Shown here piece by piece: positions 42,040 through 51,032 of a stretch of DNA of 64,000 nt. The translations under genes were made by a program, and so were the position numbers. Origin of the DNA: FEN-1219 sp963744305 (GTDB lineage: Bacteria > Pseudomonadota > Gammaproteobacteria > Steroidobacterales > Rariloculaceae); the NCBI GenBank assembly GCA_963744305.1, contig CAVUTF010000005.1, positions 135,474 through 199,473 on the forward strand, written 5' to 3'. The notes beneath the pieces were generated by a model that searched no databases, was not told the DNA's origin, and saw nothing but the letters and a program-made list of their open reading frames with translations. Within the stretch, counting starts at the first letter, position 1, and every line of letters begins with the position of its first letter.

Positions 42040-42607
42040 GCGGCCGCAAACCGACCTCGTTCGCGCACGGCGTCGTCGCGGCCGCGGTGTTGAGCGTCAG
42101 CGGCGCGGCCGTGCTCGCCGCGCTCACGCCGTTCCTCGGTGCAGGCACCGCGCTGCGCGCCGTGATCGCGCTGCTCGGCTTCGCCTACGTGTTGTACGTG
42201 CAGAGCGTGAGCGGCGAGCGCGTGGGGAGAGTCACGACGATCGTGCTGTGGCTGCTGGCAGCAACCGCAACGTGGGTCGTGGGCGTGCCGTTCGTCGGCT
42301 ACGTGCTGATTCACGCCGGTCTGCTCTGGCTCGTGCGCTCCTTGTATTTCTACTCGGGCGTGCTGCCCGCGCTGCTCGACCTAGGGTTGAGCGCGCTCGG
42401 GCTCGCATTCGCGGTGTGGGCGGCCGGGCGCTCGGGCAGCCCTTGCTCGCCCTCTGGTGTTTCTTCCTCGTGCAAGCGCTGCACGTTTGCATCCCCGCGG
42501 CGATCGCAGGCGGCGTGGCGGCGCGTGTCAACGACGAGGAGCAAGCGTTCAACCGCGCCCACCAAGCGGCCGAGGCGGCCGTGCGCCGGATGTCCGCGAT
42601 GCGGTAG
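42036..42607 (+). CDS. Multi-pass inner-membrane protein in PspA operon (one frameshift)
   Basis: A protein of about 190 residues with four to six hydrophobic helices: AHGVVAAAVLSVSGAAVLAA, RAVIALLGFAYVLYVQSVSG, TTIVLWLLAATATWVVGVPF, LIHAGLLWLVRSLYFYSGVL and, after a break near 42437, QPLLALWCFFLVQALHVCIP. The C-terminus is soluble and helical (RVNDEEQAFNRAHQAAEAAV). It overlaps the PspA gene and precedes the VWA gene. It is not recognisably PspB or PspC; it could be the membrane anchor or signal receiver for PspA, but that is inference. Confidence 0.75.
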
Positions 42608-42649
42608 TCCGCGGCTCGCAATTCCATCATTCATAACGGAGACAAAGTC

Positions 42650-43850
42650 ATGAAAGCCAAGATACTGGTCCTAGGTCTGGTGCTCGCGACCGTTGCGACG
42701 GTCGTCATCTATCCATCGCTGCGCAGCGACGCGACGAGTGTCGCGGTACAGCCGCCGCCGCGCTTGACGCCGATCGGCACGAACAAGGTCGAAGTCGTGT
42801 TCGTGCTCGACACGACGGGCAGCATGGGCGGCCTCATCGAGGCTGCGAAGGAGAAGATCTGGTCGATCGCAACGACGTTGGCGCAGGCGGATCCTGCGCC
42901 CGAGATTTCGATGGGTCTCGTCGCTTATCGCGATCGCGGCGACGCCTACGTCACGCAGAGTCGTCGATCTGTCCAAGGATCTCGACTCGATGTACGCGAC
43001 GCTGATGCAGTTCGCCGCCGACGGCGGCGGCGACGGTCCCGAGGACGTCAACCAGGCGCTCCATGACGCCATTCAGAAGGTGTCCTGGAGCACCGACCAG
43101 AGCGCCTACAAAGTCGTGTTCCTGGTCGGCGATGCGCCGCCGCACATGGACTATCAGGACGACGTGAAGTACCCCGAGATCGTCGCGGCGGCCGCCGCAA
43201 AAGGCATCGTCGTCAACACGATCCAATGCGGCGGCTGCAAGCGAGACCGTCGCGCCGTGGCAGCACATCGCGGCGCTCGGCCACGGCCGATACTTCACGG
43301 TCGAGCAAGCCGGCAGCGCCGTCGCGATCGCGACGCCGTTCGATGCGGAGATCGCGACGCTGGCCGCGCAGCTCGACGAGACGCGCCTGTACTACGGCTC
43401 CGGCGAGGAGCGCGAGCGCATGAACGCGAAGGTCGCGGCGACCGCGCGAGCTGCACGAAGAGCTGTCCGTCGACCGCGCAGGCCCGCCGCGGCGTGTTCA
43501 ACGCCACGCGCCAGCGGCGCTGCGAACCTCGTCGGCGAGCAGGAGCTCGTGCACGACGTCACGAGCGGCCGCGTCGATCTCGCCGCCGTGCCGCCGGCCG
43601 CGCTGCCGGAGCCGCTCGTCGGCCTGTCGCGCGACGAGCAAGAGAAGGTGCATCGCGGAAACCGCAAAGCGCCGCGAGGAGCTGCAGCAGCAGATCAGCG
43701 CGCTCGCGGGCGAGCGCGATGCGTTCATCGAGGGCAAGCTCGAGGAGCTCGGCGGTGACAAGGACTCGCTCGACCGGCAGGTCTACGACGCGGTGCGCGA
43801 GCAGGCGGCGTCGAGAAGGGGTGATCTACGAGAGCGGTCCGAAGTTCTGA
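42650..43850 (+). CDS. Membrane-anchored von Willebrand factor A domain protein (frameshifted)
   Basis: An N-terminal helix (AKILVLGLVLATVATVVIYP) anchors or exports a VWA domain. The MIDAS metal site is VFVLDTTGSMGGLIEAAKEK (DxTxS), with DGGGDGPEDVNQALHDAI and KVVFLVGDAPPHMDYQDD as the other loops. After it come GRYFTVEQAGSAVAIATPFD and a C-terminal helical region with REELQQQISALAGERDAFI. Breaks lie near 42960, 43243, 43445, 43500 and 43660. The corrected length is about 400 residues. As the third gene of the PspA operon it probably assembles with the other two in the envelope. Confidence 0.85.
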
Positions 43851-43877
43851 AGCGGTGTTCAGTGCGGACGGCGGCGT

Positions 43878-43906
43878 GCGGCGCCCCGAACTCTTCGGGG
43901 CGCCGC
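43878..43906. terminator. Hairpin terminator after the VWA gene
   Basis: A perfect 13-bp stem (GCGGCGCCCCGAA with its complement) closes a 3-nt loop CTC, 27 nt after the VWA stop. It lies between convergent genes and could terminate both. There is no long T tract on the plus strand, so the efficiency is uncertain. Confidence 0.75.
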
Positions 43907-43942
43907 TCGTCGTTTACCGGGCAGGGCAGACGGGCAGGCCCG

Positions 43943-45109
43943 TCAGTACAGCGGCGTGTTCGGCGGCAGGCCGCACAGGACTCGGCCATACAGCTCGATC
44001 GTGGTCTGCGGATGCATGATCGCGTGATTCGAGAGCGCTTGGATGTCGCGCTGGAAGCGCTGGATAGGAACGTGCGACTGGATCGCCGAGGCGCCGCTCG
44101 AATAGAACAGCACGTCCACCGCTTCGCGCGCAAGGCCGGTTGCTGCGCTCACGTGTGCGCGCGCTTTCACGCGCCCGCGCACGGACAACTTTTCGCCCGC
44201 ATGGGCATCGAGCTCGCGGCAGGCAAGCCGCATGTGAGCGTCGGCCGAGTCGATCTTGAGCGCAGCCTCGCCCACTTGCAGGTGCGTAACGGGCGCCTCC
44301 GACTTGTTCTCGTACGTCGTGTACGTGATGCCCCGCCCCGGGAGACGCTCGTGAAACGCCTCCAGCGCGCCGCGGGCGATGCCGACGGGCGTGCCCGCAG
44401 CGTTGACGGTGAGCACGGCTGCGAGTGGGAAGTTGAAGTACGGATTGTCGGCATTGTGACGTGGAACGTAATTCGCTTCGAGCATATCGGGCAGCGGCTG
44501 CGCACGATGCGCAGGAACGAACACGTCGTCCGCGATGATCGTGCTGCTGCCGGTGGCGGCCATTCCGCTCGCATGCCAGTCATCCAGACGCTCGAGCTCG
44601 CGTGCGCGCAGCAGCACGCACATCGGAACGCCCGGTCCCTCCCCGCTTGCCCGAACGGCGTTGACAACGTTCCATTCAGAGCCATGCCCGCCGGTGTTGA
44701 ACCCCCAGCGTCCGCGGAGGACGTAGCCGCCGTTCTTGGGTGTCAGGCTGCCGGTCGGCGAAAAAACGCCGCTGATCCGCGGATCGTTGCCGTCGAATAT
44801 CTCCTCCTGAGTCTCGTCGGGAAACGTCGCCACGAGCCACGACATCGCGCTCAGGATCGTGGCGACCCATGACGCGGACGGACAACCGCGCGCGATCTCC
44901 GCGAGCACTTCGCACTGCGTCTCGAAGTCGGCTTCGTGTCCGCCGAAGCGTTTCGGCGCGGTCATGCGGAACACGTCGGCTTCGCTCAACGCATCGAAGG
45001 TCTCTTGCGGGAGACGGCGCGCAGACTCTGCCGCAGCGGCCCCTTCACGCAGCAGCGGCACGAGCGCAGCGGCGCGCTCCACGAGCGCACCGGCAGCGGT
45101 CTGACTCAT
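43943..45109 (-). CDS. Flavin-dependent monooxygenase, acyl-CoA dehydrogenase fold (HsaA/HpaB-like)
   Basis: An intact 388-residue protein of the acyl-CoA dehydrogenase superfamily in the branch of two-component flavin monooxygenases. Pieces are LPQETFDALSEADVFRMTAP, ARGCPSASWVATILSAMSWL, GVFSPTGSLTPKNGGYVLRG and the C-terminal RDIQALSNHAIMHPQTTIEL. The start MSQTAAGALVERAAALVPLL at 45109 is preferred over the ATG 33 nt upstream. Such enzymes hydroxylate phenols or secosteroids with reduced flavin from a separate reductase, which is not nearby. The exact substrate is open. Confidence 0.83.
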   Translation of the reverse strand: MSQTAAGALVERAAALVPLLREGAAAAESARRLPQETFDALSEADVFRMTAPKRFGGHEADFETQCEVLAEIARGCPSASWVATILSAMSWLVATFPDETQEEIFDGNDPRISGVFSPTGSLTPKNGGYVLRGRWGFNTGGHGSEWNVVNAVRASGEGPGVPMCVLLRARELERLDDWHASGMAATGSSTIIADDVFVPAHRAQPLPDMLEANYVPRHNADNPYFNFPLAAVLTVNAAGTPVGIARGALEAFHERLPGRGITYTTYENKSEAPVTHLQVGEAALKIDSADAHMRLACRELDAHAGEKLSVRGRVKARAHVSAATGLAREAVDVLFYSSGASAIQSHVPIQRFQRDIQALSNHAIMHPQTTIELYGRVLCGLPPNTPLY

Positions 45110-45190
45110 CGCGACACCCCGGGAGAAACGTTGGAGCCGCATTGTGGCGCCGCCGGCGCGCAGCAGTCCACTCGCGTCCGCGCGAACCGA

Positions 45191-45574
45191 TCAGACTTTG
45201 GGTCGAATATCGATCTCGCGAATTTTGTCGTCGTAGAACGCAAGCCGTTCCTTCAAGCCGCTGTGCTCGTCGTACGGATCTTCGTACGACCATACCGCGT
45301 CGTCGAACCGCTTGCCCGCGGCGTTCACGCTGAAATAGTGAGCAGTGCCCTTGAACGGGCACTCCGTGGTCGTCGTCGACCGCTCGAGCTTGTGCATTAG
45401 TACATCGGTTCGTGGAAAGTAGTAGCGCGGTGGACAGTCGTCTTCCTCCACCTTCACGACTTCGTCGGACTCGGCAACGACCTCACCGGCGATGGCCGCT
45501 TGCATCCGTTGCCTCAGCGGAACCTCGCGGACCTGATGGTTCGGCCATTTCTCGTGACCTGGGGATTTGCTCAT
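45191..45574 (-). CDS. DUF427 family protein
   Basis: An intact 127-residue protein of the DUF427 family. It reads VVAESDEVVKVEEDDCPPRY, then YFPRTDVLMHKLERSTTTTE, CPFKGTAHYFSVNAAGKRFD and VWSYEDPYDE, the usual family layout. The fold is small and beta-rich, and the biochemical function is unknown. It lies upstream of the monooxygenase on the same strand with an 81-nt gap. Confidence 0.9.
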   Translation of the reverse strand: MSKSPGHEKWPNHQVREVPLRQRMQAAIAGEVVAESDEVVKVEEDDCPPRYYFPRTDVLMHKLERSTTTTECPFKGTAHYFSVNAAGKRFDDAVWSYEDPYDEHSGLKERLAFYDDKIREIDIRPKV

Positions 45575-45689
45575 GACTCACCTCGGTTGTGTTTCACGGC
45601 GTCGAGCGCCCATGGAAGGGTGACAACGCTGCGGCACTCAGGTTCCGCGCGGTGCTAACATCGACCTGCTTGGAGCGATAGCAATCTGA

Positions 45690-46235
45690 ATGTCGCCGAC
45701 GCTGGTCTCAACGATGCCGAAAGCGCTCGCTGCAACGCTTATTGCGTGCGGGCCGCAACTCGCGGCTGCGCAGGAAGACGCCGCGAGCGCACCGCGCGAC
45801 CACGTCGCGGAAGTGCTCGAAGCGCTCAAAACGTCTTACGCTTGCGAGATCACCGTGCACGGCGAGCCGCGTCTCGATGAGCCCTCGCGCACGTGGCTCG
45901 TCGCGTATTCCGCAGCCGGCGACGACTGCGACGCGGCGGCGCAAGCCTTGCAACGTCGAGGCACTCCGCTTGGGCTGACATTCTTTCGGCGTCCGACGCT
46001 GGGACAAGCGAGGGCCTTGATCGCCGAGATGCGGCGATCCGCCGAAGCCGCATTCGGCTGCCGAATCACGTTACGCGGCGATCCCCAGTTCAACGAGCTC
46101 ACGACACAGTGGACGGTTGCCTACCTTGCCGCCGGGAGCGGTTGTGAAGAGGCCGCTGAGGAGCTGCGCCGCGAGGGGGCGGAGCTGCAGATTTTCTTCA
46201 TGCAGGCGCCGAGCCGGCAAGAACTTATCCGCTGA
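45690..46235 (+). CDS. Secreted protein made of two tandem repeats of a Cys-containing domain
   Basis: An intact 181-residue protein with a signal peptide (MPKALAATLIACGPQLAAAQ). The rest is two copies of one domain offset by 72 residues: residues 41-103 (ACEITVHGEPRLDEPSRTW then LVAYSAAGDDCDAAAQAL) and residues 112-174 (GCRITLRGDPQFNELTTQW then TVAYLAAGSGCEEAAEEL). Each copy has two cysteines at matching positions (52/80 and 124/152), suggesting one disulfide per domain. No known family is recognised. It stands alone between divergent DUF427 and the sugar dehydrogenase gene. Confidence 0.7.
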   Translation: MSPTLVSTMPKALAATLIACGPQLAAAQEDAASAPRDHVAEVLEALKTSYACEITVHGEPRLDEPSRTWLVAYSAAGDDCDAAAQALQRRGTPLGLTFFRRPTLGQARALIAEMRRSAEAAFGCRITLRGDPQFNELTTQWTVAYLAAGSGCEEAAEELRREGAELQIFFMQAPSRQELIR

Positions 46236-46334
46236 AAGCGACCGCCGCCGGTGTTTCTTGTCGTCTCCTTTCTCACGTTCGCGCTAAGATGATATTAGTT
46301 CATCGCCGACGCGTTCTAACCGAGGTATCGAGTC

Positions 46335-47525
46335 ATGAAAACAACATTGAAGCGACGTTTGGGGATCATGTGTGCGGCTGCGGCGCTTGGCTTTAGCAGC
46401 ATTACTCTCGCACAACCGCCCGGCCCGCCCGGCGAGAAATTCAAGGTCGTCACCGTCGTCGAAGGATTGAAGAATCCCTGGAGCATGGCCTGGCTGCCGA
46501 ACGGCGACATGCTCGTGACCGAACGCGGCGGCACCTTGCGGATCGTGCGAGGCGGCAAGCTGCTACCGACTCCGGTGCCCGGCGTCCCGGCCGTGCGAGC
46601 CATGGGGCAAGGCGGCCTCCAAGAAGTCGCGGTGCACCCCAATTTCGCGACCAACCAATTCATCTATTTGAGCTATGCCAAACCGCATCCAGACGGCAAG
46701 CAGGGTACCACCGGGCTGTCGCGCGCGCGGCTCGAGAACGATCGCCTGGTCGACGTGAAGGAGATCTTCGAAGCCGCCGCGTGGAATGACCGACCCGGCC
46801 ACTTCGGCGCGCGCATCGCGTTCGATCGCAACGGCTATCTGTTCATGTCGGTCGGCGATCGGATGGAAGGCCTGACCCAGCAGGGCATGGACCCGGACCT
46901 CGAAGGTCATTCCTCGCAAGATTTGTCGAACCATCAAGGCAAGATCATCCGCTTGCACGACGACGGCCGCGTGCCGACGGACAATCCGTTCGTCGGGCAG
47001 GCCGGGAAGCGCCCCGAGATCTGGAGCTGGGGGCACCGCAATCCGCAAGGTCTCGCGGTCCATCCCGAGACGGGCGAGCTCTGGGCGACCGAGCATGGCC
47101 CGCAGGGCGGCGACGAGCTCAACTGGATCCGCCGCGGCGCGAATTACGGTTGGCCGGTGATCGGCTACGGCGCGAACTACGTCATCGGCACCGAGATCCA
47201 CAAGGATCGGTATAAAGCGGGCATGGAGCAGCCGCAGGCCTTCTGGGTGCCGTCAATCGGCATCTCGGGCTTGGCCTTCTACACGGGAGACAAATTCCCG
47301 AACTGGAAGGGCAACGCGTTCGTCGGCGGAATGTCGGGCAATTTCCAGCAGCTCGTGCGCGTGTCGTTGAATGGGCCGACGGTGGTCAACCGCGAGCCGC
47401 TGCTCGTCGGCCAATATCGCATTCGCGACGTGCGTCAAGGGCCCGACGGCTTCGTCTATCTCGCGATCGACAACATCTTCAGTCAGCCGACGCCGATCCT
47501 GCGGCTGGAGCCGGAGGGGAGCTAG
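46335..47525 (+). CDS. PQQ-dependent aldose sugar dehydrogenase (YliI/Asd-like)
   Basis: An intact 396-residue six-bladed propeller with a signal peptide ending SSITLAQPPGPPG. Family landmarks are VVEGLKNPWSMAWLPNGDML, the catalytic-histidine-region GGLQEVAVHPNFATNQFIYL, GRVPTDNPFVG, ATEHGPQGGDELNWIRRGAN and SISGLAFYTGD-like text near residue 300. Soluble periplasmic relatives oxidise aldoses at C1 using pyrroloquinoline quinone. No PQQ biosynthesis genes are in the window. A short A/T-rich region (46290-46310) just upstream could contain its promoter. Confidence 0.92.
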   Translation: MKTTLKRRLGIMCAAAALGFSSITLAQPPGPPGEKFKVVTVVEGLKNPWSMAWLPNGDMLVTERGGTLRIVRGGKLLPTPVPGVPAVRAMGQGGLQEVAVHPNFATNQFIYLSYAKPHPDGKQGTTGLSRARLENDRLVDVKEIFEAAAWNDRPGHFGARIAFDRNGYLFMSVGDRMEGLTQQGMDPDLEGHSSQDLSNHQGKIIRLHDDGRVPTDNPFVGQAGKRPEIWSWGHRNPQGLAVHPETGELWATEHGPQGGDELNWIRRGANYGWPVIGYGANYVIGTEIHKDRYKAGMEQPQAFWVPSIGISGLAFYTGDKFPNWKGNAFVGGMSGNFQQLVRVSLNGPTVVNREPLLVGQYRIRDVRQGPDGFVYLAIDNIFSQPTPILRLEPEGS

Positions 47526-47533
47526 CCGCTCGG

Positions 47534-48187
47534 TCAGTCGCGATCGGGAGCACCTAAAGGGAACCACGATCGATACGGGCGGCCCTCGTCCACGGCGCGC
47601 GCGAACGAGGGCCGCTCGAGCAGGCGTCGGCGATAGGCGCGCAGATGCGGGAACGACTCGTCGATGCGGTGAACCCAGTCGGCATAGAACAATGACGGCG
47701 CGGCCGCGCAGTCCGCGAGACTGAACGTGCCGCCGGCCGCCCATTCGCGACCGGCAATTGTGTCATCGAGCCAACGATACGCCGTGTCGAGCAACGCCCG
47801 CGCTTCGGCGACGCCGTACGCGTCGCGGCTCTCGGCCGGCCGGATGCTGTCGAACACGATCTTCTGCATCGGCGTCATCACATAGTTGTCGAAGAAGCGA
47901 TCCAGCATTCGCACGTCGAGAGCCGCGCGTGCATCGTCCGGGATGAGCCGTACGGGCCCTGGATGATGCAGGCCGAGATGCTCGACGATGATGCTGGCCT
48001 CGACCACGGTCCGACCCTCGTCGACGAGGACCGGCATCCGCTTCAGCGGCCACAGCGCCGCGTGCTCGGCCAGAGTCTCCTCGTCATCTTGCGTCAGCAG
48101 CTGAAGCTCGAATGGTGTGCCGTTCTCGTAAAGCGCGATCAGCACTTTCTGGCAATAGGAAGAGAATGGGTGCGCGTAAAGTTTCAT
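47534..48187 (-). CDS. Glutathione S-transferase family protein
   Basis: An intact 217-residue two-domain GST. The thioredoxin-fold N-terminus is MKLYAHPFSSYCQKVLIALY, with the glutathione cis-proline loop in PLKRMPVLVDEG and VVEASIIVEHL. The helical C-terminal domain has WAAGGTFSLADCAAAPSLFY. The SSYC segment near residue 9-12 could provide a serine or cysteine catalytic residue. Substrate unknown. It is convergent with the sugar dehydrogenase, with only 8 nt between the genes. Confidence 0.92.
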   Translation of the reverse strand: MKLYAHPFSSYCQKVLIALYENGTPFELQLLTQDDEETLAEHAALWPLKRMPVLVDEGRTVVEASIIVEHLGLHHPGPVRLIPDDARAALDVRMLDRFFDNYVMTPMQKIVFDSIRPAESRDAYGVAEARALLDTAYRWLDDTIAGREWAAGGTFSLADCAAAPSLFYADWVHRIDESFPHLRAYRRRLLERPSFARAVDEGRPYRSWFPLGAPDRD

Positions 48188-48269
48188 TGCGGATCCTTAG
48201 GCTCCGGGTCGTACAACCCTAGTCGCCGCGGAAGCGCAAGAATCGACATTCGAGGAAACGCGAAGTAGG

Positions 48270-49293
48270 TCAAAGCTTCAGCGCGTTGCGAATATCCTCG
48301 AAATCCGTCGGCCGCTCGCGTGGCGGAATGAAGTCGCGCGGGAACCAGATCAGCGACAAGCGCATCAGGCGTGTCGTCGGGTCGCACGCCGGCGGCGTGC
48401 ACGGCTCGCGGCTCGGCTCGATCTGGCGCAGATAGATTCCGAATCGATTGCCGCTGCGCAGGAGCGTGTTGTCCGAGAACGGCATCGCGTACGGCGACAA
48501 CGTGAACTCGACGAACTCCGGGATCGTGGGATCCGGCGCGGCGCCGCCCGCAGCAGGGGCGAGTCGTGCTCGGCGTGCTCGTCGCGAGCACGCGCACGGT
48601 GTTGTTTACCCAATTCAGATCCGCGAGCAGGATCGTCAAGCGATCCTGGCAATCGAGCGACGACACGGTGAACGGCTGGAACACGGCCGATTCCTGCTCG
48701 GCGCTCATGCTGCTGCACACGAAGTACGCGCTCTTGCCGTCGCCTTGCGGCAGGATCTCGCACGTTTGCGGCTCGTCGGCGGGCTCCGTCGCATCGGCCG
48801 TGAGCCAAATATCGACGTCCGTGCGCTCGTTAGCGCACTGCTCGTCTTTGCGCACATCGGCAGGCGGGCCCAGCACGGCGAGCTGCCGCGAGATCACACG
48901 GCGCGAGATCGAGCGCAAGCGACTGCGGTTGGCGGGTGTCTGGTCGGGCAGCTCGTCGACGTAGAGCATCAAGGGGCCGAGGTCGAAGTGCTCGTGGAAG
49001 TTCAGCGCGAGCAGCTCGGCAAGCAGCGCCAACCGGCCAGGGCGGTTCGCATCGCCCAGCATGCCGCTGTCGGAGACCACGGGGCTCACGAGCTCGCGGA
49101 ACATCGACGTGCGCAGCGCCGACTCGGCCTGCTCGCGCTGGTTGATCGTGTCGCGCAGGTTGTTCTGCTCGTTGATCGTCGTCGTCAGGTACGTGCCCGC
49201 GAGCGCGACGATCGCCGTCACGAGCGGCAGCGCAAACTTGCTGCCGGCGTCCAACCAAAAGGCATGACGATCTTCCTCGGGCTTCTCGGCCAC
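48270..49293 (-). CDS. Membrane-anchored hypothetical protein (one frameshift)
   Basis: A protein of about 340 residues with one N-terminal helix (FALPLVTAIVALAGTYLTTT) followed by a helical segment (NEQNNLRDTINQREQAESAL). The large remainder contains LLALNFHEHFDLGPLMLYVD, IWLTADATEPADEPQTCEIL and, after a break near 48560, GIYLRQIEPSREPCTPPACD. Six or more cysteines suggest disulfides outside the cytoplasm. No family is recognised. The gene starts 24 nt after the small secreted protein gene at 49318, so the two are probably one operon. Confidence 0.65.
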
Positions 49294-49317
49294 GATCCCT
49301 CCGTGCGGGCCTTCGCC

Positions 49318-49626
49318 CTATGAACAGTCGATGTTGAGTGTGGTCGGCTGCGCCAAGCTGAAAAACGTGATGCTCTTCTGCGTGGGGGCGGTGCACTCCG
49401 CCGTGAAGCGCCCCGCCGGCAGCCGGAGCTGGAATGCGCCGCCGCCGAGCTCGTTCACCTGCTCGCCGGCCGCATTCTTGATGACCACCTTTGCGTTCGC
49501 GGGCGACACAGCGCCTTGGACGACGTCGGCGACTGACGGGTGGGCGAGCATCATGGCGAACAGCGCCACGCATGCTGGACCGCTGCGCGTGCGCAGGCAT
49601 CGAAGAATCGAAATGTTCTCGGTCAT
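49318..49626 (-). CDS. Small secreted hypothetical protein
   Basis: An intact 102-residue protein with a signal peptide (ACVALFAMMLAHPSVA). The mature part (DVVQGAVSPANAKVVIKNAA, GGGAFQLRLPAGRFTAECT and TTLNIDCS) looks like a carboxypeptidase-regulatory-type beta sandwich with a possible C-terminal disulfide. It precedes the membrane-anchored protein at 48270-49293 in one probable transcription unit; the two may interact. Confidence 0.65.
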   Translation of the reverse strand: MTENISILRCLRTRSGPACVALFAMMLAHPSVADVVQGAVSPANAKVVIKNAAGEQVNELGGGAFQLRLPAGRFTAECTAPTQKSITFFSLAQPTTLNIDCS

Positions 49627-49854
49627 CCCACTGTCTCCGTGACCACGATATCCAGCCTCATGAAGTCCTAAGCTTATCATCGCAACGCTCTTACGAAACT
49701 GCGGCGACCCTACCGAGTTCATGTCGAAAAGCTGCTGCGGTTTGTCAGACCAAGGTCCGATAGCTGCTTGGCGTAGCGACGCCAAGTATGTCGCTTCGGG
49801 CGAGGTGAAGCCCGCAATGGAGGCACACGCACTAATCATAACGAGGGACCAACA

Positions 49855-50964
49855 ATGAATACCGACATCATCAGTTCGATAAATTCGATGTTTGGTGGAC
49901 AGGCTACACAAGGAATCAGCAATCTCCTCGGTGAATCCGAGGACGCTACGCGCGCCGGACTGCGCACGGCGATCCCAACTTTGCTCGCAGGTCTCATGCA
50001 AAAAACTTCGGATGCCGGTGGCGCGGCACAACTGTACCGCACGGTCACCAGCGATGCCGTTGATTCCGGAATTGCCGGCAAGGTCGCGTCGCTTTTTGGC
50101 AGTCAGCGTAGTCTCGATTCGGTCGTCGCGGGGGGTGAGTCGTTGCTCGGGTCGCTACTCGGCAGTCGAACGGGCGCCGTAGCGCACGCTGTGTCGCAGG
50201 TCTCGGGTGTGAAGCCCTCGTCGGCCTCGGCGCTGCTTGCGGTGGGCGCGCCGGTCTTGATGGGACTGTTGAAGAAGCAGGTCACGCAAGGCGGGCTCGA
50301 CGGCGGCGGACTCGCGTCGATGCTGCTCGGGCAGCGTCAGTCGCTGCAAGCGAACGGCCTCGACGATCGGATCCTTGGGGCGCTCGGCGTCGGCAGCATG
50401 CAGAATTTCATCGGGTCGTTTGCCGAACCCGCCACCGAGCAGATTACGAGGGATCGCGTCACGGAGGGTCCCACGTACGCGCGGACCGGCGCGGAGGTGC
50501 CTGCTCCACCTCGCGAGCGCAGCAACTGGTTGGCGACCGCAGCGATCCTGGCGCTTGCGGCCGTCGCTATTGGCTTGTTGTTCAACTGGCTTGGCCGAGA
50601 CCGCGACGTCGACACGGCAGCCGACACGCTGGATGCTTCCGCGCTGCGCGTTGCCTCCCTGCCGGCCCAAGTCTATTTCGCCCAGGGCCAAGCGACGGTC
50701 GACGCGGCCAACCGCCGAGCCATTGTGGCGATAGCGCCCACGGCGCAAGCGAGCGGCCAGCCGGTGACGCTGACAAGCTACGCGGAGAGGACCGAGAACG
50801 CCGCGCAGGACTTGACGTTGGCCAACGACCGCGCCGCGGCGGTGCGTGACGTGCTCGTATCCGCCGGTATTCCAAATGACAAGATCGTGGTGCGGCCGCC
50901 CGAGGTGACGGGCAGTGCCGCCGACACAGAGGCACAGCGCGTAGAAATTGCGCTAGCGCAGTAG
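49855..50964 (+). CDS. DUF937-TM-OmpA-like fusion protein
   Basis: An intact 369-residue protein. The N-terminal 190 residues are a DUF937/YidB-like helical repeat region (SINSMFGGQATQGISNLLGE, LLAVGAPVLMGLLKKQVTQG, GLASMLLGQRQSLQANGLDD). A single transmembrane helix follows (LATAAILALAAVAIGLLFNW), then an OmpA-C-like domain (VYFAQGQATVDAANRRAIVA, then SYAERTENAAQDLTLANDRA and AVRDVLVSAGIPNDKI). The predicted topology puts DUF937 in the cytoplasm and the peptidoglycan-binding-like domain in the periplasm. Function is unknown; a role linking cytoplasm and cell wall is inference. Confidence 0.8.
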   Translation: MNTDIISSINSMFGGQATQGISNLLGESEDATRAGLRTAIPTLLAGLMQKTSDAGGAAQLYRTVTSDAVDSGIAGKVASLFGSQRSLDSVVAGGESLLGSLLGSRTGAVAHAVSQVSGVKPSSASALLAVGAPVLMGLLKKQVTQGGLDGGGLASMLLGQRQSLQANGLDDRILGALGVGSMQNFIGSFAEPATEQITRDRVTEGPTYARTGAEVPAPPRERSNWLATAAILALAAVAIGLLFNWLGRDRDVDTAADTLDASALRVASLPAQVYFAQGQATVDAANRRAIVAIAPTAQASGQPVTLTSYAERTENAAQDLTLANDRAAAVRDVLVSAGIPNDKIVVRPPEVTGSAADTEAQRVEIALAQ

Positions 50965-50975
50965 GGAGTCCGCTC

Positions 50976-51012
50976 GGGGCCGGCAATGCGCGATCCGCGC
51001 CGCGCCGGCCCC
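50976..51012. terminator. Possible bidirectional terminator hairpin
   Basis: A perfect 9-bp stem GGGGCCGGC / GCCGGCCCC with a loop of 19 nt lies between two convergent genes, the DUF937 fusion protein and the amidohydrolase. The long loop and the absence of a T run make it a moderate candidate. Confidence 0.45.
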
Positions 51013-51032
51013 CGCTTCTCGAGGCAACAGTG

